A DNA stretch of 64,000 nt from Amycolatopsis vastitatis (GTDB lineage: Bacteria; Actinomycetota; Actinomycetes; Mycobacteriales; Pseudonocardiaceae): assembly GCF_002234595.1 (NCBI RefSeq), contig NZ_NMUL01000043.1:62001-126000 (forward strand). The letters run 5' to 3'. Shown here piece after piece: positions 34,816-44,300 of this stretch. The translations under genes were made by a program, and so were the position numbers. The notes under the pieces are model-generated. The model was not told where the DNA came from, searched no databases, and saw only the letters and a program-made list of their open reading frames with translations. Positions within the stretch are counted from its first letter, which is position 1, and each line of letters starts with the position of its first letter.

Positions 34816-35073
34816 GTGGCAGGCAAGGCGGTCGAGAAGAGGCGGCCCGAGGTCGACCCGCGCGACGAGCCGTCCGCGGCCTGGGGCTGGCACGGCTCGT
34901 TCCCGAAGGCCACCCGCATCGCCGGCTGGGTCAGCGCGATCATCCTGCTGGTGATGATCAAGGGCAACCACGAGAACAACACCGAGAACGTCTGGCTGGT
35001 CGGCCTGGCGCTGTTCCTCGTCCTCCTGCTCGTGCTGGACATCCGCAAGCGGCGCACGGCCTGGCGCAAGTAG
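34816..35073 (+). CDS. DUF2631 membrane protein
   Basis: An 85-residue protein. The charged N-terminus contains the family motif EPSAAWGWHG. Two membrane segments follow (about 35-50 and 58-76) and a basic tail RKRRTAWRK, giving both ends in the cytoplasm. DUF2631 proteins are confined to actinobacteria and are often close to dxr; function unknown. GTG start with GAGGAG upstream. Confidence 0.87.
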   Translation: MAGKAVEKRRPEVDPRDEPSAAWGWHGSFPKATRIAGWVSAIILLVMIKGNHENNTENVWLVGLALFLVLLLVLDIRKRRTAWRK

Positions 35074-35098
35074 TTCGTCATTCGCTAACGTCCCCGGC

Positions 35099-35758
35099 AT
35101 GAAGCTGCGCTGGGGTCTGGCTGTTCTTTCCGTGTTGGGTGCGCTGGTGGCGGCTCCCGCGCCGGCTTCCGCATCAGTGCCGTTGGTCCGATGCACGTTC
35201 ACGCCGACGCCCTCGAACCCGGCCGCGCGGCCGGTGGTGCGTCCGTTGCCGTTCGCTCTGACGCGCGGGACCGTCGATGTGACGTTCCGGTTCAACTACG
35301 GGCCGGTGACGGTGCGGCTGAACCGCGCCGGAGCCGCTCCTTGTGCGGTGCACAACATGGTTTCGCTGGTTTCGCAGCGGTTCTACGACCGGTCCCAGTG
35401 CTGGCGTCTTTCCAACTCCGCCCGGCTCGGTGTTCTTCAGTGCGGGGACATCTACGAGGTGGAGAAGGGCGGGCCGGGGTACAAGTTCCCGGACGAGGTT
35501 TCCGGGACGGAGACGTACCCGCGTGGGACGATCGCGATGGGGAACCAGGGGCCAGGGACCAACGGGTCGGAGTTCTTCATCGTGCACTCGTTCGCGAACA
35601 TCCCGGCGAACTATTCGGTGATGGGCAAGGTGATCCGCGGAATGGACGCCCTCGACCGGATGGTGGCGGACGGAATCATTCCGACCGACCCGAACGGGCC
35701 GCTCGACGGGGCGCCGGCGCATCCGGTGAAGATCCGGAAGGCTTCGCTCGGCTGGTAG
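35099..35758 (+). CDS. Secreted cyclophilin-type peptidyl-prolyl isomerase
   Basis: A 219-residue precursor with a signal peptide (residues 1-27, ending APASAS) and a cyclophilin domain: GPVTVRLNRAGAAPCAVHNMVS, QRFYDRSQCWRLS (catalytic Arg kept), GTIAMGNQGPGTNGSEFFI and YSVMGKVIRGMDALDRM. Four cysteines in the mature part could form disulfides outside the cell. The usual FHRV is replaced by CWRL, so activity may be altered. TAACGT lies 7 nt before the ATG, the leaderless pattern. Confidence 0.88.
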   Translation: MKLRWGLAVLSVLGALVAAPAPASASVPLVRCTFTPTPSNPAARPVVRPLPFALTRGTVDVTFRFNYGPVTVRLNRAGAAPCAVHNMVSLVSQRFYDRSQCWRLSNSARLGVLQCGDIYEVEKGGPGYKFPDEVSGTETYPRGTIAMGNQGPGTNGSEFFIVHSFANIPANYSVMGKVIRGMDALDRMVADGIIPTDPNGPLDGAPAHPVKIRKASLGW

Positions 35759-35759
35759 C

Positions 35760-36038
35760 TCACCCGCGGGCACGCACCCAAGCGGCCTCGAACTCCTCGG
35801 CCGTGATGACTTCCGCGTGGAACTCCGGCTGGGCGTTGATCTCCCCGAGGCCGGGGAACGGCACCTCCCCCAGCCCGATCGTGTCCGTCTCCCGCCCCGC
35901 GTCCGCCCAGTCGGCCCGGCCGTCGCGGTAGACGTCGACCTTGCGCACCTCGTAGCGGTCCTCACCGAGTTCGCTGAACAGCTCGACCGGCTCGTCGGCG
36001 AAGCCGTGGTCCCAGCGCACCTTCACGTACGAGGTCAT
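35760..36038 (-). CDS. DUF6881 domain protein
   Basis: A 92-residue acidic protein with the DUF6881 pattern: VKVRWDHGFADEPVELFSEL, YEVRKVDVYRDGRADWA, and the C-terminal EEFEAAWVRARG. Members are small cytoplasmic proteins, some next to toxin or immunity genes; function unknown. Its ATG overlaps the stop of the broken gene upstream (ATGA). TATCGT lies 6-7 nt before the ATG, so it might also have its own leaderless promoter. Confidence 0.82.
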   Translation of the reverse strand: MTSYVKVRWDHGFADEPVELFSELGEDRYEVRKVDVYRDGRADWADAGRETDTIGLGEVPFPGLGEINAQPEFHAEVITAEEFEAAWVRARG

Positions 36039-36588
36039 GGACCGACGATAGAGGCCAGCGCGTCCTTCACCGTCGTCACCAGGACGTCGCCGGCGCGCGG
36101 ATCCCTCCGAGCCCGTTCCAGCGCCTCGGCCAGATACGTCGCGGCCTCGGGGGACGGGAAGAACGGCACGAGTTCTGCGTACCTGCCGAAGCTCGGCCAA
36201 TGCCGTCCGGATGCCGCACTCCGTCCCGGGACGGCCGGGCCACGCCGAAGCACGCGACGACCCTGGTGAGATCCGGCGTCAAGAACAGCTCGAAGAAGTA
36301 GCGGTCACGCTGCCGGTCGTCGATCGTCGCCCTGGCCAGCGAGGCGCCTGGGTACGTCCCCAGCGCTCGGAGAGCCGCTTCGAAACCGACTGAACCCTGG
36401 CCGCTCCGGCGGCTGCGGTTTTCGCGGCGGCTGAAGAGCGACCGCATCGGCACCAGCGGCTGGGTACCGTTCTGGAACTCGGCCGGTGTACCTGCCGCCA
36501 AGGCCTCGCGAGCGAGGGCACACGGTTCGGTGCCGGCTTCGGCCAGCAGCTCGTCCAGGCGGGCGGCGGTCATCGTCGGCTCCCGCAT
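36035..36588 (-). pseudogene. Frameshifted gene of unknown function
   Basis: Two adjacent frames each show strong coding character. The first, from ATG 36588, reads through ARLDELLAEAGTEP, RDRYFFELFLTPDLTRVVACFG and then loses codon bias near 36200-36220. The second carries HWPSFGRYAELVPFFPSPEA and ends KDALASIVGP at 36035. Together they would make one protein of about 185 residues. The offset fits a single-base deletion. It is either a recent pseudogene or a sequencing error. Family not recognised; GGGGAG precedes the ATG. Confidence 0.65.
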
Positions 36589-36608
36589 GGCGCTCCCCAG
36601 GACGTCAA

Positions 36609-36636
36609 AAGCCGGGTGCCGTCCGGCACCCGGCTT
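36609..36636 (-). terminator. Hairpin terminator of the MFS gene
   Basis: A perfect 12-bp stem AAGCCGGGTGCC with loop GTCC, starting 11 bp after the MFS stop and ending in TTGA on the transcript. Confidence 0.8.
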
Positions 36637-36646
36637 CAAACTATCG

Positions 36647-38416
36647 TCAGCGTTCGCGGGACGGCGACACCAATTCGCTCGGCCCGCCGCCCGACTCGCC
36701 GGCCACCGCGGCCAGTTCCTCGCCCACCGATTCGCCGTCCGCCGGGCGCGTGTCCTTCGTCAACAGCGATGCCACCGCGCCGATCAGGCAGACCACGATC
36801 GCGAAGCCGAACGCCACCGCCAAGCCCGACTGGAACGGGCCCGAGATCAGGTTCGGGAAGAAGCTGCGGCCCGTCAGGAACGCCGCCTGGTCCGGCGGCA
36901 GCGCCGACAGCTGACCACCCAGTAGCTGCTGGATCGGGTTGTAGCCCAGGAACGCCGCGAACAGCACCGCCACCGCCGGGAGGTTGGCGATCTGCGCCGC
37001 CGAGGCCGCCGGGACGCCGTGCTCCGTCAGGCCCTGGCTCATCGTCGACGGGAGGCTGCTCGACAGGCCCGCGATGATCAGGCTGAAGAAGAAGCCGATC
37101 GACAGGACCATCGCCGCGTTCTGGAACGTCGTCATCATGCCCGCGCCGGAGCCGCGGGCGTCCGCCGGGAGGCTGTTCATCACCTCGGCGCGGTTCGGCG
37201 AGGAGAACATGCCCATGCCGATGCCGTTGATCAGCAGGATCGCCGCGAACGCCCAGTAGTCGAAGTTCACCGGCAGGATGATCAGCAGCAGGAACGTGAT
37301 CGCCGTGATCAGCAGCCCGGTGGAGGCGAGCAGGCGGCTGCCGATCCGGTCGGCGAGGATGCCCGACGTCGGCGCGGCCAGCAGGAAGCCGACCGTCATC
37401 GGCAGCATGTAGATGCCCGCCCACAGCGGCGTCTGCTCGAACGTGTAGCCGTGCTGCGGCAGCCAGATGCCCTGCAACCAGATGATCAGGATGAACTGGA
37501 GCCCGCCGCGGCCGAGCGACGCCGTCAGGTTCGCGACGTTGCCCCAGGTGAACGAGCGGATCCGGAACAGCGACAGCCGGAACAGCGGGTTGTCGACCTT
37601 CGACTCGATGATCACGAACGCGACCAGCACCGCGAACCCGCCGATCAGGCAGCTGAGCACGAACGGGCTGCCCCAGCCGGTCGGGGACGAGCCGTAGGGC
37701 TGGATGCCGTACGTGATGCCGATCAGGACGGCGATGAGGCCGACCGCGAAGGTGATGTTGCCCCACCAGTCCATCCGCGCGTGCTTGCGGACGCCGGTGT
37801 CGTGCAGCTTGAGGTACGCCCAGACCGTGCCGATCACGCCGAACGGCACCGACACGAGGAAGATCAGGTTCCAGTCGACCGGGGCGAGCACCCCGCCGAC
37901 GACCAGGCCGAGGAACGAGCCCGCGATCGCCGCGACGCCGTTCATGCCGAGCGCGAGACCGCGCTGGTTGGCCGGGAAGGCGTCGGTCAGGATCGCCGAG
38001 GAGTTCGCCATCAGGAAGGCGCCGCCGACGCCCTGCACGATCCGCCAGCCGATCAGCCACAACGCGGCCGCGTCGCCGTCGAACCAGGTGATGGCCAGCA
38101 TGATCGAAGAAACGGTGAAGACGGCGAAGCCGAGGTTGTACATCCTCGCGCGGCCGTACATGTCGCCGAGCCTGCCGAAGCTCACCACCAGCACCGCGGT
38201 GACCACGAGGAAGCCCATGATCATCCACAGCAGGTAGCTGGTGTTGGCCGGTTCGAGGGGGTTGATGCCGATGCCCTTGAAGATGTCGGGCAGCGCGATC
38301 AGCACGATCGAGGAGTTGATCGTGGCGATCAGCATGCCCAGCGTCGTGTTGGACAGCGCGATCCACTTGTACCGCGGCCCCAGTTCCGCGATCGAATACG
38401 TCCGGCGTTCCGCCAC
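36647..38416 (-). CDS. MFS exporter, DHA2 (EmrB/QacA) family, 14 TM
   Basis: A 589-residue transporter with about 14 hydrophobic segments and family motifs GRLGDMYGRARMYNLG (motif A), QGVGGAFLMANSSA (motif C region) and LALGMNGVAAIAGSFLG. The N-terminus (SIAELGPRYKWIAL) is cytoplasmic, and the last 35 residues are hydrophilic. It probably exports drugs or metabolites with proton antiport; substrate unknown. GTG start with GAAGGG upstream. A CTTAG/CTAAG inverted repeat (38443-38457) lies in the likely promoter. Confidence 0.92.
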   Translation of the reverse strand: MAERRTYSIAELGPRYKWIALSNTTLGMLIATINSSIVLIALPDIFKGIGINPLEPANTSYLLWMIMGFLVVTAVLVVSFGRLGDMYGRARMYNLGFAVFTVSSIMLAITWFDGDAAALWLIGWRIVQGVGGAFLMANSSAILTDAFPANQRGLALGMNGVAAIAGSFLGLVVGGVLAPVDWNLIFLVSVPFGVIGTVWAYLKLHDTGVRKHARMDWWGNITFAVGLIAVLIGITYGIQPYGSSPTGWGSPFVLSCLIGGFAVLVAFVIIESKVDNPLFRLSLFRIRSFTWGNVANLTASLGRGGLQFILIIWLQGIWLPQHGYTFEQTPLWAGIYMLPMTVGFLLAAPTSGILADRIGSRLLASTGLLITAITFLLLIILPVNFDYWAFAAILLINGIGMGMFSSPNRAEVMNSLPADARGSGAGMMTTFQNAAMVLSIGFFFSLIIAGLSSSLPSTMSQGLTEHGVPAASAAQIANLPAVAVLFAAFLGYNPIQQLLGGQLSALPPDQAAFLTGRSFFPNLISGPFQSGLAVAFGFAIVVCLIGAVASLLTKDTRPADGESVGEELAAVAGESGGGPSELVSPSRER

Positions 38417-38567
38417 TGTGCAACCCTTCTGCTCATCAGTCCCTTAGCTAGGCTAAGCAACTTGATTGCCCATGGCAACCAATCATGCGAAACGCATGGG
38501 AGAGCGTGATCACAGTCGCTGAATGTCCTTTGAGGACTGTTTACTGATGGCCGCGGAGGTGCTGGGC

Positions 38568-38630
38568 TGTGGACAGTTCGGCAGCCTGTGGACAACTCGG
38601 TCGTCCGGGGGTGCGGTGTGGACAACTCGG
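38568..38630 (+). repeat. Three TGTGGACARYTCGG direct repeats
   Basis: Copies at 38568 (TGTGGACAGTTCGG), 38587 and 38617 (both TGTGGACAACTCGG), with a degenerate fourth near 38637. Start-to-start distances are 19 and 30 bp. TGTGGACAA differs by one base from a DnaA-box core. The spacing is irregular and no replication gene is near. Role unknown. Confidence 0.6.
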
Positions 38631-38768
38631 GCTCTTGTGGGCGGAACTGTCGGTGGGCGCCGGTAACGTTGAAACCGGGGGTCCCCCTCGCGGGTCTGGG
38701 GTTCTGGCAATTCCAGGTAGCTCCGCACGGCGCTCATCGACCCACCACCCCGAAGCCCGATTGTGACT

Positions 38769-38828
38769 ACGGCCGGTAGCACCGCGTCAAGGCGGGAAAG
38801 CGTGCCTTGACCCGGTACTACCGGCCGT
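38769..38828. repeat. Long inverted repeat, 25-bp arms
   Basis: The left arm at 38769-38793 and right arm at 38804-38828 pair at 23 of 25 positions around a 10-bp loop (GGGAAAGCGT). Arms begin with ACGGCCGGTAG and end with GTCAAGGC. It would form a very stable hairpin in RNA or a cruciform in DNA. It is far from any gene end (the nearest is 131 bp away), so it may be a dispersed intergenic repeat rather than a simple terminator. Confidence 0.65.
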
Positions 38829-38959
38829 GTTCTGGCTTCGGATCGGGGCGGCGGGGGAGGTCTGGGTGGGGTGCCGGTCGTGCCTCAGCGTGCCGTTCAC
38901 GCCGGTGAGGCGCCTGGGAAGGGGCGCTACGACTTTGCCGGAGCGAGGCGACCCGGGCG

Positions 38960-40405
38960 TCACCGCAGGAGCTTCCCCAGCACGGCCACCCCTTCGGCGA
39001 TCTCCGTCGCCGTCCGCGCCGCGTAGCCGAGCACCAAACCGGGGCTCCCCGGGTGCTGGCGGTGCCACGACAGCGGCTGGACCTTCACCCCCTCCGCCAG
39101 CGCGGCCGCCGCCAGGGCGACGTCGTCCACCTCGCCGCCGAACGTGATCGTCAGGTGCAGGCCCGCCGCCGCGCCGTGGACCACCGCCGACGGCAGGGCC
39201 GCCGACAGGGCGCGGATCATCGCGTCGCGGCGGCGGCGGTGGCGGGCCCGCACCACCCGCAGCTGCCGCTCCAGCTCGCCGGTCTCCATGAAGCGGGCCA
39301 GGACCAGCTGCGGCAGCACTCCGTTGCCGAGGTCCGCGAACCGCTTCGCCGCCACGAGGTCTTCCCGGAACCGCGGCGGCGCGAGCAGCCAGCCGATGCG
39401 CAACGCCGGCGCCAGCAGCTTCGAAACGCTGCCCATGTAACACACTTCGGGCAGCATCGACCGGACCGCGGGCACCGGCGCGCGGTCGTAGCGGTGCTCC
39501 GCGTCGTAGTCGTCCTCGACGACGATGCCGCCCTCGGCCGCCCAGCGCATCAGGTCCCGGCGGCGCTCGCCGCCCAGGACCACGCCCATCGGGAACTGGT
39601 GGGCCGGCGTCAGCAGCACGGCCGGCGCGCTCAGCTCGGCGACACGCAGGCCGTCGTCGTCCACTCCGACTGGCGGTGTCGCCAGGCCGCAGTGGTGCAG
39701 GTGCTGCCGGGCGCCGAGCGAGCTCGGGTCCTCCACCGCCAGTTCGGTGACGCCGCGCTGCCTCAGCACGTCCCCGAGCAGCGTCAGCGCCTGCGCCACC
39801 CCGGCCACGATGATGATCTCCCCCGGATCGGCCCTGATCCCGCGGCTGCGCGCCAGCCAGTGCGACACCGCCCGCCGCATCGCCGGTGCCCCGCGCGGAT
39901 CGCCGTAACCGAACTGGGACGGCTCCAGCTCGTCCAGCACCGAGCGTTCCGCCCGCAGCCAGGCCGCCCGCGGGAACGCCGTCAGGTCCGGCACGCCGGG
40001 GGTGAGGTCGATCCGGGCCGGAGCCGCGCGGATCACGTCGAAGATGTCGGGACCGGGCGATGGCGTGATCACCTTCGCCGGCGAAGAAACCGGGACCGGC
40101 TCGGGCGGAACCACCGGTGCGGCGACCACGACGGTGCCCGCCCGGCCGCGGCCCGCGGCGTGGCCGTCGTCGACCAGCCGCTGGTAGGCCTCGGTGACCA
40201 CGCCCCGCGACACGCGCAGCTCGGCGGCCAGCACCCGGGACGCGGGCAGCCGGCCGCCGACCGGGAGCCTGCCGTCGGCGATCGCCGCGCGCAGCTGCCC
40301 GGCGAGCCAGTCCGCGAGCCCGCCTGGTGGCGCCTCGCGGACGTCCAGCTGGAGGAAGTCCGACCCTATGGACCCCTCAGCGAGGGCGGTTTTGGCTCTG
40401 TCCAT
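38960..40405 (-). CDS. MocR/PdxR-type regulator with aminotransferase domain
   Basis: A 481-residue protein: an N-terminal GntR winged helix (about 25-95, GGRLPASRVLAAELRVSRGVVTEAYQRL) joined by a linker to a type I aminotransferase-like domain (about 130-481). The latter keeps the PLP Asp/Tyr (VVEDDYDAEHRYD) and the lysine region (MGSVSKLLAPALRIGW). MocR proteins use bound PLP as an effector or sensor. GATAAT lies 6 nt before the ATG. It is divergent from a methyltransferase across 28 bp. Confidence 0.9.
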   Translation of the reverse strand: MDRAKTALAEGSIGSDFLQLDVREAPPGGLADWLAGQLRAAIADGRLPVGGRLPASRVLAAELRVSRGVVTEAYQRLVDDGHAAGRGRAGTVVVAAPVVPPEPVPVSSPAKVITPSPGPDIFDVIRAAPARIDLTPGVPDLTAFPRAAWLRAERSVLDELEPSQFGYGDPRGAPAMRRAVSHWLARSRGIRADPGEIIIVAGVAQALTLLGDVLRQRGVTELAVEDPSSLGARQHLHHCGLATPPVGVDDDGLRVAELSAPAVLLTPAHQFPMGVVLGGERRRDLMRWAAEGGIVVEDDYDAEHRYDRAPVPAVRSMLPEVCYMGSVSKLLAPALRIGWLLAPPRFREDLVAAKRFADLGNGVLPQLVLARFMETGELERQLRVVRARHRRRRDAMIRALSAALPSAVVHGAAAGLHLTITFGGEVDDVALAAAALAEGVKVQPLSWHRQHPGSPGLVLGYAARTATEIAEGVAVLGKLLR

Positions 40406-40411
40406 CGGACC

Positions 40412-40427
40412 ATTATCGCAGCACGCT
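40412..40427. promoter_or_regulatory. Facing -10 elements of the MocR/methyltransferase pair
   Basis: Minus strand: GATAAT (40417-40412), 6 nt before the MocR ATG. Plus strand: CACGCT (40422-40427), 6 nt before the methyltransferase ATG at 40434. The two lie 4 bp apart, so each promoter's upstream part lies in the other's gene and polymerase cannot occupy both. Confidence 0.5.
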
Positions 40428-40433
40428 GGGCTC

Positions 40434-41216
40434 ATGGACACCGGTTACGTGCACGGATACACCGAACCCGAAGCCCGGCGCCTCGGCGACCAGGCCGACA
40501 CCCTGGCTGAGCTGCTGCACGCGGGGACGGCCTATCCGGCGGGGAGCCGCGTGCTGGAGGCCGGCTGCGGCGTCGGCGCCCAGACCGTCCACCTCGTGGC
40601 CCGCAGCCCCGGCGCGCACCTGACCGCGGTCGACGTCTCCGCGGCGTCCCTCGCGGAGGCGCGGAAGCGAGTCAGGGGCGTCGAGTTCCGCCAAGCCGAC
40701 CTCTTCGACCTCGACGGCGAATACGACCACGTCTTCGTCTGCTTCGTGCTGGAACACCTGACGGAGCCGGAGAAAGCCCTGGCGCACCTGCGCACCCTGC
40801 TGCGGCCGGGCGGCACGATCACGGTGATCGAAGGCGACCACGGGTCGGCGTTCCACCACCCGCGCAGCGAGTACGCCCAGGCCGCCATCGACTGCCTCGT
40901 CCGCCTGCAGGCCGACGCCGGCGGTGACGCGCTCATCGGACGGCGCCTGTACCCGCTGCTCACCGGCGCCGGGTTCGACGGCGTGGCGGTCGAACCCCGG
41001 ACGGTCTACGCCGACGCGTCCCGGCCCCACCTCGTCACCGGGTTCACCCGCGACACCTTCACCGCGATGGTCGAAGGCGTCGGCGAGACCGCCGTCGCCC
41101 GCGGGCTCGCCACCGAGGACGGCTGGGCGCGCGGGGTCGCCGACCTCCACCGCGCGGGCACCGGAGACGGGACCTTCCACTACACGTTCTTCAAGGCCAC
41201 CGGGAGGAAGTCATGA
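40434..41216 (+). CDS. Class I SAM-dependent methyltransferase
   Basis: A 260-residue methyltransferase. SAM motif I is VLEAGCGVGAQTVHL (about residues 40-54), the acidic strand LTAVDVS, motif II YDHVFVCFVLEHL, and motif III LLRPGGTITVIEGD. It is of the UbiE/Methyltransf_25 type acting on small molecules; substrate unknown. It is probably controlled by the divergent MocR regulator. Its stop overlaps the start of a short frame (ATGA). Confidence 0.88.
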   Translation: MDTGYVHGYTEPEARRLGDQADTLAELLHAGTAYPAGSRVLEAGCGVGAQTVHLVARSPGAHLTAVDVSAASLAEARKRVRGVEFRQADLFDLDGEYDHVFVCFVLEHLTEPEKALAHLRTLLRPGGTITVIEGDHGSAFHHPRSEYAQAAIDCLVRLQADAGGDALIGRRLYPLLTGAGFDGVAVEPRTVYADASRPHLVTGFTRDTFTAMVEGVGETAVARGLATEDGWARGVADLHRAGTGDGTFHYTFFKATGRKS

Positions 41217-41389
41217 GCACCTGGCGCCCACGGCCGCGGCTGGCCGGCAGTACCGACGTCGTCGACCGGGATCTCCAGCGGATCGAACAGGACATCGCGG
41301 CTCTCGAACGTTCCTATCCCACGACGCGGTCCAAGGCCGTCAAGTGGTTCCGGACCCGGGTCGCGCCGGGCACGCATTCCCCGGCGTAG
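41213..41389 (+). CDS. Short gene coupled to the methyltransferase, antisense to the SARP 3' end
   Basis: A 58-codon frame starting with the ATGA overlap at the methyltransferase stop. It encodes a basic, partly amphipathic helical protein (VVDRDLQRIEQDIAALERS) with a basic second half (SKAVKWFRTRV). Its last 76 bp run antisense through the 3' end of the SARP regulator. The coupling favours a real gene; the overlap and lack of known relatives argue for caution. Confidence 0.4.
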   Translation: MSTWRPRPRLAGSTDVVDRDLQRIEQDIAALERSYPTTRSKAVKWFRTRVAPGTHSPA

Positions 41390-44300
41390 CAGGCCAGCGC
41401 GCGTTCCCAGTGCTCGCGCGCGGCATCCGGGTCGCCGAGTCCACAGTGGACTTCGCCGAGCCCGCAGTGGGCCCGCCCCTGTTCGGGACGGCAGCCCGTC
41501 TTCTTCGCCACCGCAAGGGCTTCGCGGTGGTACGCGAGCGCGTCCGAAGAAGCACCGCGCGCGGCGGAGAGGGCACCGAGGCTGTTGAGCACGCGGGATT
41601 CCACGCCCCGGTCGCCGCATTCGCGGGCCAGGCTCAGCGCCTCTTCGAGGTGCCGGGCCGCTTCCGCGTGCCGCCCCTGGGCCAGCCGGACGTCGCCCAG
41701 GTGCTTCAGCGCGACACTGCGGTTCGTCGGGCTTCCCGTCTCCTGCGCGATTTCCAGCGCCCGCTCCAGGTGCGCGGCGGCTTCCGCGTGCCGGCCGCGG
41801 GCGTGTTCGACGTCGCCGAGGATGCCCAGGGCGTACCCCTCACTCACCCGCACGCCCATCGCGCGGAGGTGTTCCAGCCCCTCTTCCAGGGCCCGGACCG
41901 CTTCGTCGTGGCGTCCCAGTGCCGACAACGCGTCGCCCATGTTGACCAGCGCGTAGCCCTCGCTGGTGCGGTCGGCGATGTCCCGCGCGAGGGCGAGTGC
42001 CGCTTCGAAGTGGCCGATCGCTTCGCCGTACCGGCCGATGCCGCGGCACGAACAGCCGAGCACCACCAGGACCAGGCCTTCGCTGGTGCGGTCGCCCGTC
42101 CGCCGGGCCAGCTCGAGCGCCTCCGCCGAGTACCCGATCCCTTCGGCGAACCGGCCCAGTGCGCGGCAGACCAGGCCGAGGGTGTTGACCGCGTGGATCT
42201 CGGTCCGCCGGTCGCCGGTCTCGCGGGCGAGGACGAGCGCCTCCTCGAGGTACCGCAGCGCTTCCCGCGACCGGCCGACGCGCCAGTGGCCGAGCGCGAT
42301 GAGGATCAGCGGCTCGGCCTCGGCCGCCCGGTCGCCGGCGTAGTGGGCCAGCGCCGACGCGTGCGTGTGCAGCACCAGCGCTTCCTCGTGGTAGCCGCCG
42401 ACGTCGAGGTAGTGCCAGAGGATCCCGGACAGCAGCCGCAGGTGCTCCGGCCACCCGTGCCGGGTCGCGTGCGCGGCCACCGCGAGGAGGTTGCGGCGCT
42501 CGGCCTCCAGCCACGCCTGCGCGTCGATCACCTTGACGTCCGGGTCCGGCACCCGCGGGCGCAGGTGCCGCTCCTGCGGCAGGACGACGTCCATGGCCTG
42601 CGCCGCCGACCGGACGTAGAAGTCGAACAGCCGCTCTCGCGCCGCGTGGCTTTCGTCCGGATCGGCGGCCGCCAGCTCGGCCGCGTAGACGCGCAGCAGG
42701 TCGTGCAGCTGGACGCGGTCCTCGCCGGTCTGCTGCGCGAGGTGAGCCCGCACCAGCGTGCCGGCCAGCCGTTCCGCCTCGGTCAGGGGAACGCCGGCGA
42801 GCGCGGCGAGCGCGGCCGGCGTCAGGTCGCGGCCCGGGTGCAGGCCGCAGAGCCGGAACACGCGCGCGGCGTCGGGCTCCAGATGGTGATAGGACCACGA
42901 AAACACGGCACGGACCGCGGTCAGCGGGTCACCGCCGCCGTCGAGCAGGTCGAGCCGCCGCCGTTCGTCGGCCAGCTCCGCCGCGAGCTCGGCGAGGCGC
43001 TCCCCCGGCCGGCCGATCGCCAGCTCGGCGACCAGGCGCAGGGCCAGCGGCAGCCGCGCGGAGTACCCGATCAGCGCCGAGGTGGCCTCGGGTTCGTCGT
43101 CGACACGCCGTCCGAGCAGCGCCCGCAGCAGGTCGCGGGCTTCGGTCTCGGTGAGCAGGTCGACGAGCACGCGGCGGGCGCCGTCGCGGGCGACCAGGCC
43201 AGGCAGCGCGTCCCGGCTGGTCACCAGGACCAGGCACGACGCCGAACCGGGCAGCAGTGGGCGGACCTGCCCGGCCGAACCGGCGTTGTCCAGCACCAGC
43301 AGCATCCGGCGGCCGGTGAGCACGGTGCGGAACTTCGCGGCCCGCTCGTCCTGCTCGGCGGGAATGTCGGCGCCGTCGACGCCGAGGGCGCGGAGGAACC
43401 CGGACAGCGCGTCACCCGGCTCCACCGGCCGGACCGTGCCGTAGCCGTGCAGGTCGAGGTAGAGCTGCCCGTCCGGGAACGCGGCGGGCGACCGCTGTGC
43501 CCAGTGCACGGCGAGCGCGGTCTTGCCGACCCCGCCGGTCCCGGACAGGACGGCGATCCGCGCGCCGGTGTCGTCTTCGGCGCGGTGCAGCAGAGCGTCC
43601 AGCTCGGCCAGCTGCGCCGCGCGGCCGCGGAACCCGGCGACGTCCGCGGGCAGCTGCGCCGGCACCCGGGACGGCGGTTCCGGGACGGCGAAGTCCTGCC
43701 GCAGCACCTGTCGCTGGGCCGCGCGCAGCTCGGGGCCCGGTTCGATGCCCAGCTCGCCGGCCAGCCGGCGGCGCACGTCCTCGAACACGTCCAGGGCGGC
43801 GGCCTGGCGTCCGGACGCGGCGAGCGCCAGCATCAGCTTGGCGTGCGCGGCCTCGTCGAGCGGCTCCTGGGCGGTCAGCGCCCGCAGCCGCACCGCCGCG
43901 TCTTCGGGGTCCGCGGTCCCGGCGTAGGCCAGGACCGTCTTGGCGTGCCGCATCGCCAGCGCCAGCCGGACGGGATGCTGCCGGAGCCGTTCGACGTCGG
44001 CGAGCGCGGGCCCGCGCCACAGGTCCAGGGCCTCGCGGTAGGCCGGCGGTTCCCGGCTGAGAAAGGCCTCGAACTCGAGGAGGTCCAGCTCGGCTTCGCC
44101 GGCGGAGAGCCGGTAGCCGCCCTTGTCGGTGACGATCAGGTCGGCGGGACGCAGCGCCCGCCGCAGCCGCGCGACGTAGGTGTGGAGCAGTTCCAGGCAC
44201 GACGGCGGCGGCTCGTCCCAGATGACGTCGACGAGGTCTTCCCGCCGGACGGTCCGGTTCGGCTGCAGGGCCAGCAACGCCAGCAGCAGGCGCTGTTTCT

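Larger units (their letters stand above)
38417..38959. other. Gene-poor region between the MFS and MocR genes
   Basis: This 543-bp stretch holds no convincing coding sequence. From left to right it contains the MFS leader with a CTTAG-N5-CTAAG inverted repeat (38443-38457), three TGTGGACARYTCGG direct repeats (38568-38630), and a large imperfect hairpin (38769-38828). A 90-codon minus-strand frame (38510-38782) exists but crosses the direct repeats and has no recognisable domain. Confidence 0.6.

Noticed and set aside
38568..38630. Possible replication origin or DnaA-box cluster
   Set aside because: Only three near-boxes, each with a mismatch (TGTGGACAA), no AT-rich region and no dnaA, dnaN or parAB nearby.
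38510..38782. 90-codon minus-strand frame in the gene-poor region
   Set aside because: It crosses the direct repeats, lacks a recognisable domain, and its reading frame is no better than the alternatives. It might still be a lineage-specific gene.
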